DNA of 64,000 nucleotides. Source: Cafeteria roenbergensis (Eukaryota > Sar > Bigyra > Bicosoecida > Cafeteriaceae). Both the position numbers and the translations under genes were made by a program. The notes below the pieces were generated by a model. That model was not told the DNA's origin. It searched no databases and saw nothing but the letters and a program-made list of their open reading frames with translations. The stretch covers positions 186,001-250,000 of the forward strand of contig VLTN01000012.1 of assembly GCA_008330645.1 (NCBI GenBank). Direction: 5' to 3'. This document shows, piece after piece, positions 11,237 to 22,324 of the stretch (positions are counted from its first letter, which is position 1; every line of letters begins with the position of its first letter).

Positions 11237-12493
11237 TCAGAAGTTGGCCAGCGGCAGCCGCACGACCCAAACGTCTTCCTTGTTGTTTGTGACCACAAAG
11301 TAGAGCCCGTCCTTTGCGCCAGGCCAACCCTGGATCACAGCGGCCTGAGGATACGACGGCCCCGGCTCCTTGGCCCCGCCTGCGTAGGCAGGCAAGCAGG
11401 GGTCGGACGACGACCCGCCCGGCTTGAGCTCGGTGCAGCTGATGGCGACGGCAGCGTCGCCAAACGTTGTGCCGTCTTTCGAGGTGGCAATGGTCAGCGG
11501 ATCGCGGATCTTGGCCCCCGGGACCGCGTTGGAGACGAGGAAGGTCCTGCCGTCGGGAAGCGTTCCGGCGTTGATGTTGCTGTCGATGTCCGGGATGCCG
11601 GACTTGACGATCTTGCTCCAGTCGCCGGCAGCGCCTCCCTGGCGCGTGGATGCAAAGAGGAGCCGCTCGCGTGATCGGTACAGCATGACGTCGACGCCTT
11701 GCGGCGTCACATAGTGCGTGCGCTCGTTGGCCAGGTTCAGCCAGAGCGTGGCGTCCCAGTCCTGGCAAGCGCCGCGGCAAGCCTCGCACTTGTTCGAGTG
11801 GTCCTTCTGCAGCGAGGCCGCGCACGGTGGGTCGGTTGCGTTTGCCGTGAGCAAAGCCACGTCCGCGATCGTCTGGCTGTCCATCATGTTGGAAGTGACC
11901 ACTCCCCGCAGCTTGGACGCCTCCTCGAAGCCGGCGGGGATGGTGGAAGCCGCCCAGAAGGGGCTCCCGAGCAGCATCGTGGTGTTGGTGTACACCCGGC
12001 GGAGGAGCAGCTGGTTCTGATATTGGTCGGGAAACAAGCAAAACTGCTTGGGGCTCGCGCTGGCGTACACGCGGCCGTTCAGCTCGATGGGAGGCCCCGC
12101 AAAGAGGTGGGCGGGGTTGGCTGCGGTGGACATGTTCGGGAACATGATGTTGGAGCCGTCCGACGGGGTCCACGTGACGCCGTCCGTGGACTGCGAGTAC
12201 ATCACGCGTTGCCCCGGGGAGTCCTCGTCGCGCACGCCGTTCTTCCACGTCACCAGAAGCTGGTCGTCATGCAGCAGGATCATGGCTGCGTGGTTGTACG
12301 TGCCGAGGGCAGGGGTCGCCTTGTACACGCGCGTGGCCTCGAAGCCGGGCACTTGCTTCAGGCCGGCAAGGGGCTTGCTCGGGTCCGGAATTGGGCCGCT
12401 CCACGCGGGAACCAGCACGGGGTCCAGGGCCAGCGCGCCCCTGGCGCACAGCATGACGGCCGACATCCCCAGCACGATCCTGGTCGGGGGCAT
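11237..12493 (-). CDS. Secreted sialidase-like (BNR/Asp-box) protein
   Basis: A single exon of 418 residues, counted from the ATG that gives a signal peptide (MPPTRIVLGMSAVMLCARG, cleavage likely near ALA-LD at 22-24). The body looks like a six-bladed propeller of the BNR_2 type. It has Asp-box-like turns at STDGVTW (102-108) and SKDGTTF, repeated strands, and the phrases AAMILLHDDQLLVTWKNG and YPQAAVIQGW seen in exo-sialidase-like folds. Cysteines cluster as CAASL...CEACRGAC. I cannot assign the Arg triad of true sialidases, so enzyme activity is not claimed; glycan binding or hydrolysis outside the cell is the best guess. It is divergent from the M20 gene and has no intron. Confidence 0.7.
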   Translation of the reverse strand: MPPTRIVLGMSAVMLCARGALALDPVLVPAWSGPIPDPSKPLAGLKQVPGFEATRVYKATPALGTYNHAAMILLHDDQLLVTWKNGVRDEDSPGQRVMYSQSTDGVTWTPSDGSNIMFPNMSTAANPAHLFAGPPIELNGRVYASASPKQFCLFPDQYQNQLLLRRVYTNTTMLLGSPFWAASTIPAGFEEASKLRGVVTSNMMDSQTIADVALLTANATDPPCAASLQKDHSNKCEACRGACQDWDATLWLNLANERTHYVTPQGVDVMLYRSRERLLFASTRQGGAAGDWSKIVKSGIPDIDSNINAGTLPDGRTFLVSNAVPGAKIRDPLTIATSKDGTTFGDAAVAISCTELKPGGSSSDPCLPAYAGGAKEPGPSYPQAAVIQGWPGAKDGLYFVVTNNKEDVWVVRLPLANF

Positions 12494-12811
12494 TCTCTGC
12501 GGGCGCACAGTTGGCAGCAGCGGCCGGGACGCCTGTGTCGCGGTTGCACTGGCGCCGAGAGGCACGCGCGCGACCAGCTCGCGTGGCCGCCTGCCACGTC
12601 GCTATGCCCGGGAATCCGGAGCGCGGGCCGGGCTTGAGGTGCCTCACCAGATTCGAGGCCGGCTCGTATCCAAGGTGGCCCGGCAGCGTTCGGTGCCGGT
12701 GGCGGCGACAGATCGCGAGCGAGCGCCGGCTCTGCAAGGCTGCCGCTCGCGTAGTGCGTGTGTTCGGCACTCCGTTTTCGCTGCTGAGACCAGCAGGGAG
12801 CGTCGCAAGCC
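12494..12811. promoter_or_regulatory. Divergent promoter region (BNR gene / M20 gene)
   Basis: These 318 bases separate the two start codons and must carry both promoters. No recognisable box stands out by eye. Confidence 0.4.
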
Positions 12812-14895
12812 ATGGCCACCCCCGTCATCTCCAAGGGCTTTGTGGACAGCATCGTGAAGTTCCGCCGGAACATCCACTCTCGGCCTGAGACGGGGTGAGG
12901 CGCTTCGGAATCACTTGGGCGACGGCCTGGTGGGAAAGGCACCAGCGTTCCTGGCGCCGCTGGTCCCCGCTCCCTGCACCAGAAGCGCGACTCACGCCAC
13001 ATGGCCAAGTCCCATTGTCTTGCGCGCTGGCGCGTGTGCCCTGGCCGTGCTTTCTGCTCGCGCGAGCGCAGGTTCAAGGAGGCCGACACGTCCGCGGCAA
13101 TTCTGGCGGAACTCAAGACCCTCGGCATCCCTGACAGCGATATCCGCGTCATGGCCGGGACTGGGATTGTGGCTGACATTCGCGGGACCGCTGCGCCCAT
13201 CGGATCCGCCGCTGGCAGTGCTGGTGCGGCACCAGCGGAAGGAGCGCCCGACGGCGCTGTGGTAATTGCGCTTCGCGCGGACATGGACGCGCTGCCCGTG
13301 AGAGAGCGGCGTGCAACGCCCCGCTGAGCTGGCCGCAGACTACCGCAGAGGGCGCGGCAGTTGTAGCCGCTGCTGGTGCTGGTGCTGGTGCTGCTGGCGC
13401 TGCTGGTGCCGCTGCTGCCTGGAGCCCCTCCCTTCCCGACCAACGCGCCCGCGCCCTCGCTTCGCCTCCCTTGCATCCGCCCCCTCCCCGCCGCGCAGAT
13501 GACTGAGGACACCGGGGACCTCCCCTGGGCCAGCTCGCGCCCCGGCGCCGCCCACATGTGCGGCCACGACGGCCACATGGCCAACCTCCTCGGCGTAGCG
13601 AGGCTCGTTGCCGCGCGCAGGGACCGCCTGCCAAGCGACCGTGTGCTCCGCATGCTCTGGCAACCGGCCGAGGAGGGCCCTGGAGGCGCCGCTCCAATGG
13701 TGGCGGAGGGCGCCATGACCGGCGTGGCGGAGGTTTACGGGTTCCACAACTGGCCGACGTTCCCGCTGGGCAACGCCCAAATCGTGGCTGGCCCCGCGAT
13801 GGCTCACGTAACGGACTTTGACGTGACCGTCAACGGCAGGGGCGGCCACGCCTCTGCGCCCCACGTGCTGGCCGACCCGGTGCTGGCCGCCTCGCACTGC
13901 GTGGTCGCGCTCCAGTCAATCGTCTCGCGCTGCGTGCCGGCGGCCGACGCGGCCGTCGTGTCCGTGTCGACCATACACGGGGGCGAGGTCCGCAACGTCA
14001 TCCCATCGACCGTCACCTTCTCGGGGACAATCAGAACCCTGTCAGAGCGTGCCTCCTCCATCATCGCCGAGAAGCTCCCCGCTCTCGTCAACGCCACAGC
14101 CGCGGCGCACGGGTGCTCTGCCGAAGTGTCCCTGGAGTCGCTCTACCCAGTGCTTCACAACGATCCTGCCGCGGCAGAGCACTGCGTCCGGGTCGCAAAG
14201 GCAACCCTGGGCCCCGACAGGGCCCCCTCCTGGGGCCTCCCGCTCATGGGCGGAGAGGACTTCGGCTACTTCAGCGCAGAGGCGCCAGGCTGCTACGTGT
14301 TCTTCGGAACAGCCGAGCAAGGTGAGAGCCCCCCCCCCCCCCCCCCCCCCGTCAGCTGATCGGGCAGCTTGCCGTGAAAAACAGTCCCGGGGCGCCGCTG
14401 CTGGAACTTGCAGCTGCTGCCTGGTGCTGCCGCTATTCGGGCTCCCGCCGCTCCAGCCTGCGCCGCTGCCGCCGGCTCCGTGCCAGCGCCCATCGGTCGA
14501 CCGCCCCCCCACCCCCCCCCCACCCCCACCCCCCCACTCCGCCGCCACCCCGTTGCTGCGCCTGGCTTCCCTTCCCAGACCGCGAGAACCACATGCTTCA
14601 CTCTTCGCACTTCGACTTCAATGACAGGGCTCTGCCGCGCACCATCACGTTCTTCACGCGGCTGCTTGAGGACAGGTGGGGGCTTGCCGGCTCTGCCGCT
14701 TCAGACGGAGGTGGCTCTGCCGCATCCGCTGTGTCGGGCTCTGCCGGGCCGCTGTATAGCGAGGAGGAGCTTCCGAGCTTCGCGGGGAAGGGGGGGGTGC
14801 CCCCGGCGGACTGGGCCCCGCCAGCGCCGAGCAGCACCCGGACAGACCGTACGGAGGCGGTGGGGTCGGACGCCGTGGCCATGGGCCACGCATGA
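12812..14895 (+). CDS. M20 family amidohydrolase (IAA-amino acid/hippurate hydrolase-like)
   Basis: Four exons, 12812-12894, 13072-13297, 13499-14321 and 14579-14895, give 482 residues; every junction is GTGAG...CAG and keeps frame. Family motifs run in order: RRNIHSRPETGF (18-29), ALRADMDALPMTED (about 94-107), the metal-binding MCGHDGHMANLL (C124, H126, H129), the acidic pair in EEGPGGAAPM, NGRGGHASAPH of the dimer domain, and MGGEDFGYF near the C-terminus. Such enzymes remove the acyl or amino-acid group from N-acyl amino acids or auxin-type conjugates, using two metals. There is no signal peptide, so it is probably cytosolic. The last exon adds a Gly/Ser/Ala tail absent from the usual family, holding three GGCTCTGCC words (14689, 14713, 14737) with a fourth at 14628. 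Confidence 0.9.
14322..14578 (+). other. Intron with long C tracts
   Basis: The third intron of the M20 gene carries an unbroken C run near 14329-14350 and a second C-rich run near 14503-14545. These are likely length-variable and error-prone in assembly. Confidence 0.8.
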
Positions 14896-15302
14896 TGCCG
14901 CGGCGCGCGCTTGCCCTGCCGCGGCGTGAGTCGCACTGGCCCCGGGTCGGGGGGCCGCTGCCCGCGGCGCGCTCGGCTGGTCAGGTCACTGTCGCCCCGA
15001 AAACGCGTCCATGCGCGCGCGCGCCTGTGTGTTTGCGTGTGTGAGCCTGCGATTGGATGGTGTGGCGGGTGTGCAGCGGGGCACTGGTGCGGCGCCAACT
15101 GGCAGCTAGGTCCACGCGTCTTTGCAAGGCTCGAGACGCACCACTCGCCCGGCTGCACGAGCAAAGCCGTCGTCGGGTCTGCCCGCCGCAACGTGCGTGG
15201 GGGGGGGGGGGGGCGAAACCGCATCAGCAGGCCGTGGGGAGAAAGCGACGGATGGCGGTTTGCTTGGCCGGGCGCGGAGGTCGGTTCAATGTGCTCAATC
15301 CA
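14896..15302. other. Convergent 3' intergenic region
   Basis: This lies between the ends of the M20 and claudin-like genes. It holds a GT-rich patch (15020-15050) and a run of G (about 15199-15213). No gene is seen. Confidence 0.4.
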
Positions 15303-17568
15303 TCAGTCGCTAGCAGCAGGCTCCGCGGCGGGCTCGGCTGCGGCCTCCGCGGCGGGCTCGGCTGCGGCCTCCGCGGCGGGCTCGGCTGCGGCCTCCGCGG
15401 CGGGCTCGGCTGCGGCCTCCGCGGCGGGCTCGGCTGCGGGCTCGGCCACGGGGGCGGCTGCGGTGGCAGCGGCGGCGGGGCTCTTGTCAGCCTCAGCCTC
15501 GGCGGCTGCCTTGTCAGCGAAGTGCTTGTCGACGACAGCCCGGCGGAGCGTGATGCGCTTCTCGGCCTGAACAGCCTGGGCGTGGGCGAGGCGGGCCGTG
15601 GTGCGGTCGACGGGGGCCTCCTCGTCACCGGCGAGGGCACCGTCGCGTGCCTCCGCGTCGCGCTGGGCCTCGAGGGCGGCAGCGTGCTCCTTCTCGGTGG
15701 CGGCGATTGCGCGGTCGGCCAGGGCGCGGACGTCGTCGTCCTTGCCCTGGGCACGCATGGCGAGCTCGCAGTCGCTCCAGAGCTCGTTTGCCTCGGCGCG
15801 AAGGCGCTTTGCGTCGGCGAGCTTGCCTTCGGGGGAGGCGGGGTCCGCGGCGGGGGCGGCCTCGGGGTGGCGGAACGGTGCGGGGGCGGGGATGGCGGCG
15901 ACTGCCGAGGCCTTGTCGGCGGCAATCTGCCTCTCCATCTCGGCGATGTAACCCGCGGCCGTCTTCCACTTCATGAACGCGTAGCCGGCGACGATGGAGA
16001 CGACGACGGAAAGGACTCCCGAGGTTGCGATGCAAGCGAGGCCGCTGCCCCAGGTAAAGACGCCCGACGTCTGGGTGGTGGCGCGCTCGTTCACGATGAA
16101 CCTGCGGGAGGGCGGCGCGCGCCGGGGCAAAGCAGAACGGGCGCCAAGGCGGGGAGTCGGGCGCACGTGTGCCGCCGTTGAGTCGACGTGAGACCCCGCA
16201 CCCACGCGGCCGCGCGCGCGCTGCCACCGCGTCGGCGAAGAACAACGGCAGCGCAAGCGGCAGCGGGGTCACCGGCGGCGTCCATCTCACGTGTCAGTGG
16301 CGTAGGTGATGACCACAGCGATCTGGAACACGGCGTTGAAGAGCCCAACGAGCGTGGTGAGAAGCAGGCCACGCGTGCTTGCGACGGCGGCGCTCATGAT
16401 GCCGTGGGCGCGGCGAGACCCGGACCAGCCGCCGAAGAACATGGCGAAGCAGAGGACGACCTGCAGGGCGCGCGGGCACGCGGGCGGGGCGGATTGGCAG
16501 TTGCGGCGCGGGCGGACAGACTGACGGCGCATCAGCGACGGCACCGCGCCGAGGCACCCAGGCGCCTGCAACGGCGCCGCGCGCGAGGGGAGGCTGGCCA
16601 AGCTGCACGGGTTTCGGCGCTGGGCCAGTCTGCAGGACCCTGCCGGGTCCAATGGCGGCAGGCTGGTTGGGCTTCACGGGGGAGGGGCCGCGCGCGGATC
16701 AGTTTTGTCCGTGGTTGCTCACGGTGATGACCGTCAGGACCTGCATGGCGTTGATCTGCTCCGGCACCGAGACGCCGGCGACCAGCGAGGAAGTAGGCAC
16801 GCACTGGCGCTGCTGGATGTCGACGCCCGAGGGGGTGCCCTGCAGGCGGAACGTGCAGCGGTACCACAAGCCCTGGAACTTGTCGAGGAGAGTCTCGGCT
16901 CCGGTCTCGGCATCCGTGCCGCTCACGTTGTCCAGCCTGCGGCACGGCGGGGCGGGGGCGCCCGGGACCGGGAAGGGCGGCGTCCCTTGCACTGGTGCCG
17001 CCCCGCTGCCAGGGCGGGGGGCTCCTGGCGCGCAGGCGGTGCCGGGCGCGCTCAATCCAAGCAACTGCCAACGCGAGAGCAGGGACCGCGACGCCCCTCG
17101 ACTCACCACAGCCAGTAGGGCGACATCACGCTGCGCAGCGAGGGCGGGGCGAGCGACGGGGCACGGCCTGATAGCGGGGAGCGCGTCGCAGGGGCCGCCT
17201 CCGGGGCGGTTGAGGTTCGCAGCAGCAGCCAGCCTTGCTTTTGGCCGAGAGGGGACAGATGCGGCGGCGCGGGCGCGCCCGGGCTCCGCGAGGCCGGCAG
17301 CGAGCGGCCGCTGCGGCAGCTCACCCGGTCAGCGTCAAGACGACCATTCCTGCCGAGAGGATCATGGCTGCGGGGCGAAGCGAGGCAGGCGGGGACGGGC
17401 GGGGGATATTGGGCTGCGGGACGACCGATCGCAGATCACAACCCGACGGTGGCGCGCGGCCTCGGAGATGCCCCGAGGCCTGAGTCACTCCGCCGCGCCA
17501 GCCCACGGCCGGGCGCGCTCACCGGCAAAGGACGCTTCCACATGCGGCGAGGGGAGGGGAGCGCTCAT
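15303..17568 (-). CDS. Claudin/PMP22-like four-helix membrane protein with long cytoplasmic tail
   Basis: Six exons in minus order (17568-17523, 17367-17325, 17130-17107, 16936-16723, 16460-16291, 16101-15303) join in frame through GTGAG...CAG introns to give 431 residues. Membrane helix 1 spans about residues 16-38. The first outer loop carries YWLW, then GLWYRC (60-65) and a second Cys (C83), matching the W-GLW-C-C signature of claudins, PMP22 and relatives, though the gap between the cysteines is longer than usual. Helix 2 is 103-121, helix 3 140-162, helix 4 184-208. The tail (209-431) is a charged coiled coil ending in EPAAEAAA repeats. Such proteins organise membrane contacts or act as channel subunits. 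No single long frame shows it, so automated callers may miss it. Confidence 0.8.
15318..15452 (-). repeat. 24-base coding repeat (EPAAEAAA)
   Basis: About five copies of a 24-base unit at the C-terminus of the claudin-like protein encode an acidic Ala-rich helix. Confidence 0.85.
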
Positions 17569-18096
17569 GCTGAGCGCAGCCGGTCCAAGATTGCCACCCG
17601 AAGTGCAGGCTGCAGCTCACCGGCCGGCAGAGACGGCAAATTTTTTTTTTTTGAAGGGTTGTGGCCCACGCGAGTGACGATGCCCCTAGCGGCAGCCTGC
17701 TCTGACCCTGGCCGCGCAACCGCCGGGCGCGCGGCTTGCGGGCGCCGCGAAGGCAGGCCATGTAAATCGGGCTGCCCCCGCAGAAGCAGCCCGGCAAGGC
17801 ATGCCACGGACAAAGGGCAACGTGGTTGCCACCCCTTCGAACCCGAAGCGCGAGCCGAAGCGCGAACGGGCCCCCGGCCCGAGGCGGCACTGAGGCGGAG
17901 GCCGCTCCCAGGCCAGCTCGCGGTGAGCAAATCCAGCCGCGGCGCGCATCGCTCTCTGGAAGCCCGCTCGACCCCGCTGCCGGCATGCCTTCGAAGCAAC
18001 GACGCATGCAGCGCAAGCTCGACCACCATGACTCTCCCGCACCAGCTCCGTGGCAGGCTTTGCGCTGCATCCCGCACACAAGCGCGCCAGGGCACT
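17569..18096. other. Intergenic region with T run
   Basis: This lies upstream of the claudin-like gene and downstream of XPC, both on the minus strand. It contains a run of about 13 T (17640-17653), unusual in this GC-rich DNA. Frames on either strand here look random in composition. Confidence 0.4.
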
Positions 18097-20892
18097 TCAA
18101 AAGTCAAACGCGTCGGCCGCAGCGCGCGATGGGACGCCACCGGGTCTGCCTGCAGCAGCCGACGGTGCAGCTGCCCGAGCAAGGGACTTTGCCGCCGGCT
18201 GCCCCGCAGGCTCCCCGCCCGCCCGCGAGCGCTTCTCCGCTCGCGGGGGCTGTTCCGCGTCTGCTGGGGGCGCGTGGCCGTCCGAGGCATTCCTTGCAAT
18301 GGCAGCCTCGACGCGCTTGGCCTCGGCGTCGGCCCGTTCGGCTTGTTGCAGCTCGAGGGCGCGGGCGACGTCCGCTGCGCGGCCAAGCGAGTCAGGGGCG
18401 GGGCGATCACGGCCGGATGCGTCCACCGCGCCGGCCGATCCAGTTGGCGGCTCGTGCGCTGCTCGGTCCCTGCTTTGGCGCGCGCCATTGCTGGCTGCCC
18501 GGCCACCCGAGGCAGCACGTTGCTCCGACGCGCTCCCTCCGGCAGCTGCAGGCGTCGAGTCGCAATCGGCGCCGGACCGCCCCGGCGCCAGCTCGCGCAC
18601 CCCCTGGTAGATCCGCTCCACATTGGCAAGCAAATGCACGCCCTGGACGAGCTTGGCCCAGCGCGCAAGCACCTGGCGTCTGCGCTTCACGGCGGCGGCC
18701 GCGAGCCTGGATTCCTCCGCCTCGAGCGCCGCGGCCCGGACGGCGTCTGCCATGGGCTCGGGCACCACGACCCCCTCCACGCGCGGCACCATTGCACCTT
18801 GCTTGAAGTCAAAGCCCGTCAGCGCTGGCGGGGCATCAACCCCCAGCCTCGCCGCGGCGGCAGCGGCCCCCCGCACAGTCAGGTGGGCCGCGCCCCTCGG
18901 CAGACACCGCCAGTGCCACAGCTCGACGTTGCCGAAGCTCGAACGCGGTACCTTGCCGTCCACCACCTCCCCCGGATCAACCACGTCCGTCTGCCACTCG
19001 CCGAACATGGCCTCCTCTACCTCCACCGCAGCCGCAGCGCGCACCCCCGCGCCCGCCACGCCCGGCGCGCCGAACCGGCCAGTCGCTGCGCCAGCCCGGC
19101 CGCGGGCCCCCTGCCCGCCAGCCGCCCCCGCCGCCTGCGCCACAGGCACTCGCCTTCGACGCCTTGTCACAGTGCGCACGGGCTCCGCCCCCGGCGCGAC
19201 CCGCCGCCCCTCAGCCCGCAGCCACCCCCGCTCCGTGCGGAGCTCCTGCACACACGACCGTGGGAACACCGCCTCGCCGCGAAACCGCCCCACGACAGGT
19301 CCGCGCGGCCGCAGAACCTGCGTCGACGTCAGCTGGGACTCGAGGCAATAGAGCCGGTGCCGTCGGAATCCCGCAAGTGACGTGGGAAGCGGCTCTGTCA
19401 GCTCTGCCGTCGAAAGCTCTGCCGCTTCGTACGCGTCCATGCGCTCCTGCGCGCTGGCCGCCGCGGCAGCAGTGGGCATCGCCGCCGCTGGGCGGCCGCT
19501 GCTGGCTGCGAGCGGCGCAGGAGAAGCCGCGGCAGCGGTGCCGGCAGCGGTGCCGGCAGCGGCTGCAGCAGGAGAAGCCGCCGCCGCAGCAGCGACCGCT
19601 TGAGGCCGAGCGACAGCGGACGCGGCAGCGGCAGCAGCGGCCCCATCCGATGCGGAGGACGATGAAACCGCGGGTGGCGCCGGCGCCGGCTGGGGGCTCA
19701 AGGCTGGATTGCGCGTCACTCCCGGGGGCGAGTCTGCGGCTGCAAGATCGGCGACGCCGAGCAATTTCCACCGCATCGCTCGCTCGAGCGACGCTAGCGC
19801 CGCCCCGAACCACTCGTGCGTGGCGTTGCGGCGCCGCCAGGCGGCGCAGTCTGACCACCGCAACGCATACCGCCTCGTCACGTCCCGCACCGCCGACGTC
19901 CCGGACACCGCCGCCACATACGCGGGCGGAAAGCTCTTGGGGCGCTGGGCGGTCAGCTGGGCCGGGCAGTCCACCCACTGGCGGCTCGGGCACACCGAAA
20001 CCCAGCGCCCGCCCCCCTCGGCACCAAGGCCCGTGTCCGCCGTCCCCGGGGCGGCAGAGCCGTCGCAAGCGAACACCTCTGCCCAGGCGTCGACGAAGCC
20101 CAGAGCAGCAGCGCGTGAGGCGGACCATCCCGCCACCGTCCGGGCCGCCGCCGCCTTTGCCGCCGGCGCGGGCCCCGCAGAGGGCAGGCGTGTCGGCTCG
20201 AACGCTCTGCCTGACACGGGCACTGCGTCCAGCAGCGCAACGAGCCGGCAGCTGACGCCGATACCTCGGCACAGCGCCACGAACAGGCACGCAAGCTCCC
20301 AGGGCGAAACCGCCGCAGCGTCCCTGCTCCCCCCCGGGGCCACTGCCGCGAACGCAAGCCGGCAGAGCTCTGCTTGGTCGATCGCCTGGCAGCGAGGGAG
20401 CGGACCTGGATGCGCCGCGCTGACGCGCAGGGCGAGCCACCCCATGAGCGCACGCACGGCCGAGAGGGGCACGGGGCGCGGCCAGGCTCTGCTGGGAGCC
20501 GTGCAAGCAGCAAGCACCGGCGGCGGCAGAGCCGACACGAGCGCGGCCTGGAGGGGAGCAGCGTTGCAAGCGGCGGAGCGCCGAGCCAGCGAGCCAAGGT
20601 GCGCCAGCAGATGCACCCGGTGCAACGCCTGCATGCGCCGGGTCTGGGCGGGGCTGGCCCGCTTGGGTCTGGCAGGCGCCGGCTGGCCGGGGCCTCCTTG
20701 CGCCGCAGCTGCGGCACGCTGCGCCGCCTCCGCGGCCCGAACGGCATCTGCAGCGTGGCCAAGCACCCTATCGAGAGCCTGAAGACCGGCGGGTGCGGGC
20801 TGGAGCTCTGGGGCGGCCTCACCGTCGCTGCTCGTGTCGGACTCATCTGCGTCGCCCCAGAATTCGTTCTCAAAATCATCTGCGCCGGCCAT
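18097..20892 (-). CDS. XPC: XPC/Rad4 DNA-damage recognition protein
   Basis: A single exon of 931 residues starting MAGADDFENEFWGD. The transglutaminase-like domain (about 150-400) has the LFVALCRGIGVSCRLV helix, DAWAEVF, WVSVCPSRQWVDCP, and the linker VRDVTRRYALRW...THEW. Beta-hairpin domain 1 is EPLPTSLAGFRRHRLYCLES (about 495-515), domain 2 is GEAVFPRSCVQEL with W and GR following, and domain 3 is FGNVELWHWRCLPRGAAHLT through PALTGFDFKQGAMVPRVEG (about 654-705). This is the full Rad4/XPC order. The protein binds helix-distorting lesions and starts global-genome nucleotide excision repair with Rad23 and centrin. Ala/Ser-rich inserts lie before domain 1 and between domains 1 and 2, and a disordered tail follows domain 3. 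An upstream non-ATG extension to 21048 is not needed. Confidence 0.93.
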   Translation of the reverse strand: MAGADDFENEFWGDADESDTSSDGEAAPELQPAPAGLQALDRVLGHAADAVRAAEAAQRAAAAAQGGPGQPAPARPKRASPAQTRRMQALHRVHLLAHLGSLARRSAACNAAPLQAALVSALPPPVLAACTAPSRAWPRPVPLSAVRALMGWLALRVSAAHPGPLPRCQAIDQAELCRLAFAAVAPGGSRDAAAVSPWELACLFVALCRGIGVSCRLVALLDAVPVSGRAFEPTRLPSAGPAPAAKAAAARTVAGWSASRAAALGFVDAWAEVFACDGSAAPGTADTGLGAEGGGRWVSVCPSRQWVDCPAQLTAQRPKSFPPAYVAAVSGTSAVRDVTRRYALRWSDCAAWRRRNATHEWFGAALASLERAMRWKLLGVADLAAADSPPGVTRNPALSPQPAPAPPAVSSSSASDGAAAAAAASAVARPQAVAAAAAASPAAAAAGTAAGTAAAASPAPLAASSGRPAAAMPTAAAAASAQERMDAYEAAELSTAELTEPLPTSLAGFRRHRLYCLESQLTSTQVLRPRGPVVGRFRGEAVFPRSCVQELRTERGWLRAEGRRVAPGAEPVRTVTRRRRRVPVAQAAGAAGGQGARGRAGAATGRFGAPGVAGAGVRAAAAVEVEEAMFGEWQTDVVDPGEVVDGKVPRSSFGNVELWHWRCLPRGAAHLTVRGAAAAAARLGVDAPPALTGFDFKQGAMVPRVEGVVVPEPMADAVRAAALEAEESRLAAAAVKRRRQVLARWAKLVQGVHLLANVERIYQGVRELAPGRSGADCDSTPAAAGGSASEQRAASGGRAASNGARQSRDRAAHEPPTGSAGAVDASGRDRPAPDSLGRAADVARALELQQAERADAEAKRVEAAIARNASDGHAPPADAEQPPRAEKRSRAGGEPAGQPAAKSLARAAAPSAAAGRPGGVPSRAAADAFDF

Positions 20893-21152
20893 GGTCGGCT
20901 TCCCTGTCGCGCCCCGTCCCCCTCCGGGCACTCTCTGGTGATGTTTGACGAGCGCTTGCCTCGGTTGCCACGTCAGGCTGCTGCTTTGGCTCGCAAATGC
21001 CAGTGTGCCGCTGCAGAGCGAGCGCGACAGTGACTCTGGCTCGCCCAACTATGCGGGCCAAGTTCGGCCGGCAAATGACGGCTCATCTTGCGCGGCGCCC
21101 AAGCAGCAAGCCCCAGCAGGCGCATCGCCAGAGGCCGCACCCTGAGTGTTCC
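20893..21152. promoter_or_regulatory. Divergent promoter region (XPC / 270-residue membrane protein)
   Basis: These 260 bases lie between two start codons on opposite strands. No box is recognised. Confidence 0.4.
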
Positions 21153-22324
21153 ATGGCCTCCGTCCCCGGAATCGTCTCCTCTGCGCTGGGCCAGCTGCCT
21201 GCGCGCGAGGATTGGCTGTCCCAGGCGACGCTCAGCAGCCCGGGCGCGGTTGTGCCCAAGCTCACCTCCTTGCTGTCGACCAAGGATGCCACGCTTGTCC
21301 TGCTCCAGTACTCCCTGATGCGCAACGCCGAGCTCACTCGCGTTGGTGGCAAGCTGATCGACCCGTCAGAGTCCGTGCTGGCCAATGTGCAGCGGTACTT
21401 TGTCGAGGTCAGCCCGTCGGTCGTCAAGCAGTACTGCGTGCGCGTGGCCCAGATCCTGGCTGCCCAGGCCGTCGCCGAAAAGAACCCCTCGTTCGGCACC
21501 ATGGTTTGCGCGAGTGAGTTGGGAGTCGGTCGTTGCCCGTTTCTGCCGCTCTGGGCTGTCGCGCGCTTGCTGCGAGCGCGCTGGCAAGAATCGACTGCAG
21601 CCATCGCCGCCGCATCCCGCCGCCCTGCCCGCGCCCGCCGCCAACCCCGCCCCGCGCAGACAGCAGCACGGAGTCTGCGCGCCTTTGGCAGGAGACGCTC
21701 GCCGCCGGTGGCGGCTCTTTCTCCGACCGCCTGGACGTTGCTGGACGCGTGTTCGTCATTTCCCTGGCCTCGGGCTCCGTGCAGTACGCGGCCATGTGGG
21801 CCGTAAACGTCAGCCTTGTGGCAGGCCGTCGTGCATATGGCTCCCTGCGGCGGCGGTTCCTCCTCCAAGCCCTCACGGACGCTGCTTCCCGCGTTGACAA
21901 GGCCAAGGCAGCTGCCAAGGTGAGCGCGAGCGTTGCCTGCGTCCGCGCAGCGCGGGCACCCCTCGCTGTCTCTAGACACGCGCGGAGAGGCCTTGGCAGC
22001 GCGCTGTGGCGTGGCCCGTTGGGGCTGCACGGGCGTGTGGTCGCGCCCAGGCGCTCCCGCTACGCCCAGCCCGCGCTGGCGTAAGCGCCGCCTCTGTGAG
22101 CCCCCCACCCCTTGCGCCTGGTCGTCCCGCAGCTTGCCAAGCACGACGAGGAGACACCCCCGTGGTCCAGTGTGGCGACGGAGGCCACGGTTGGCGGCCG
22201 CCGCATGGCCGTGACGGTGCTCGTGGCTTCGGCCGGTGCCGCTCTCGGCTCCGTCGTGTACCCCGGAACTGGCGCGTACATCCTCGGGCTCGTCGGGTCC
22301 ATTGTCGGCATGGCGATCGTCTGA
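21153..22324 (+). CDS. Small membrane protein of unknown family
   Basis: Three exons (21153-21513, 21660-21919, 22133-22324) join in frame through GTGAG...CAG introns to give 270 residues. The front is soluble and helical (LVLLQYSLMRNAEL, QRYFVEVSPSVVKQY). A moderately hydrophobic middle (GRVFVISLASGSVQYAAMWA) and a Gly-rich hydrophobic C-terminus (about 232-270, ending GLVGSIVGMAIV) would form two or three membrane helices with glycine-zipper spacing. The basic segment RRAYGSLRRRFLLQAL separates them. I do not recognise the family; a mitochondrial or ER membrane protein is possible. The exon structure and codon-phase match make the gene convincing. Confidence 0.75.

Noticed and set aside
17519-18668. 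Minus-strand frames of 180-370 residues between the claudin-like gene and XPC
   Set aside because: They overlap the end of XPC or read with random Cys/Trp/Arg content and no domain.
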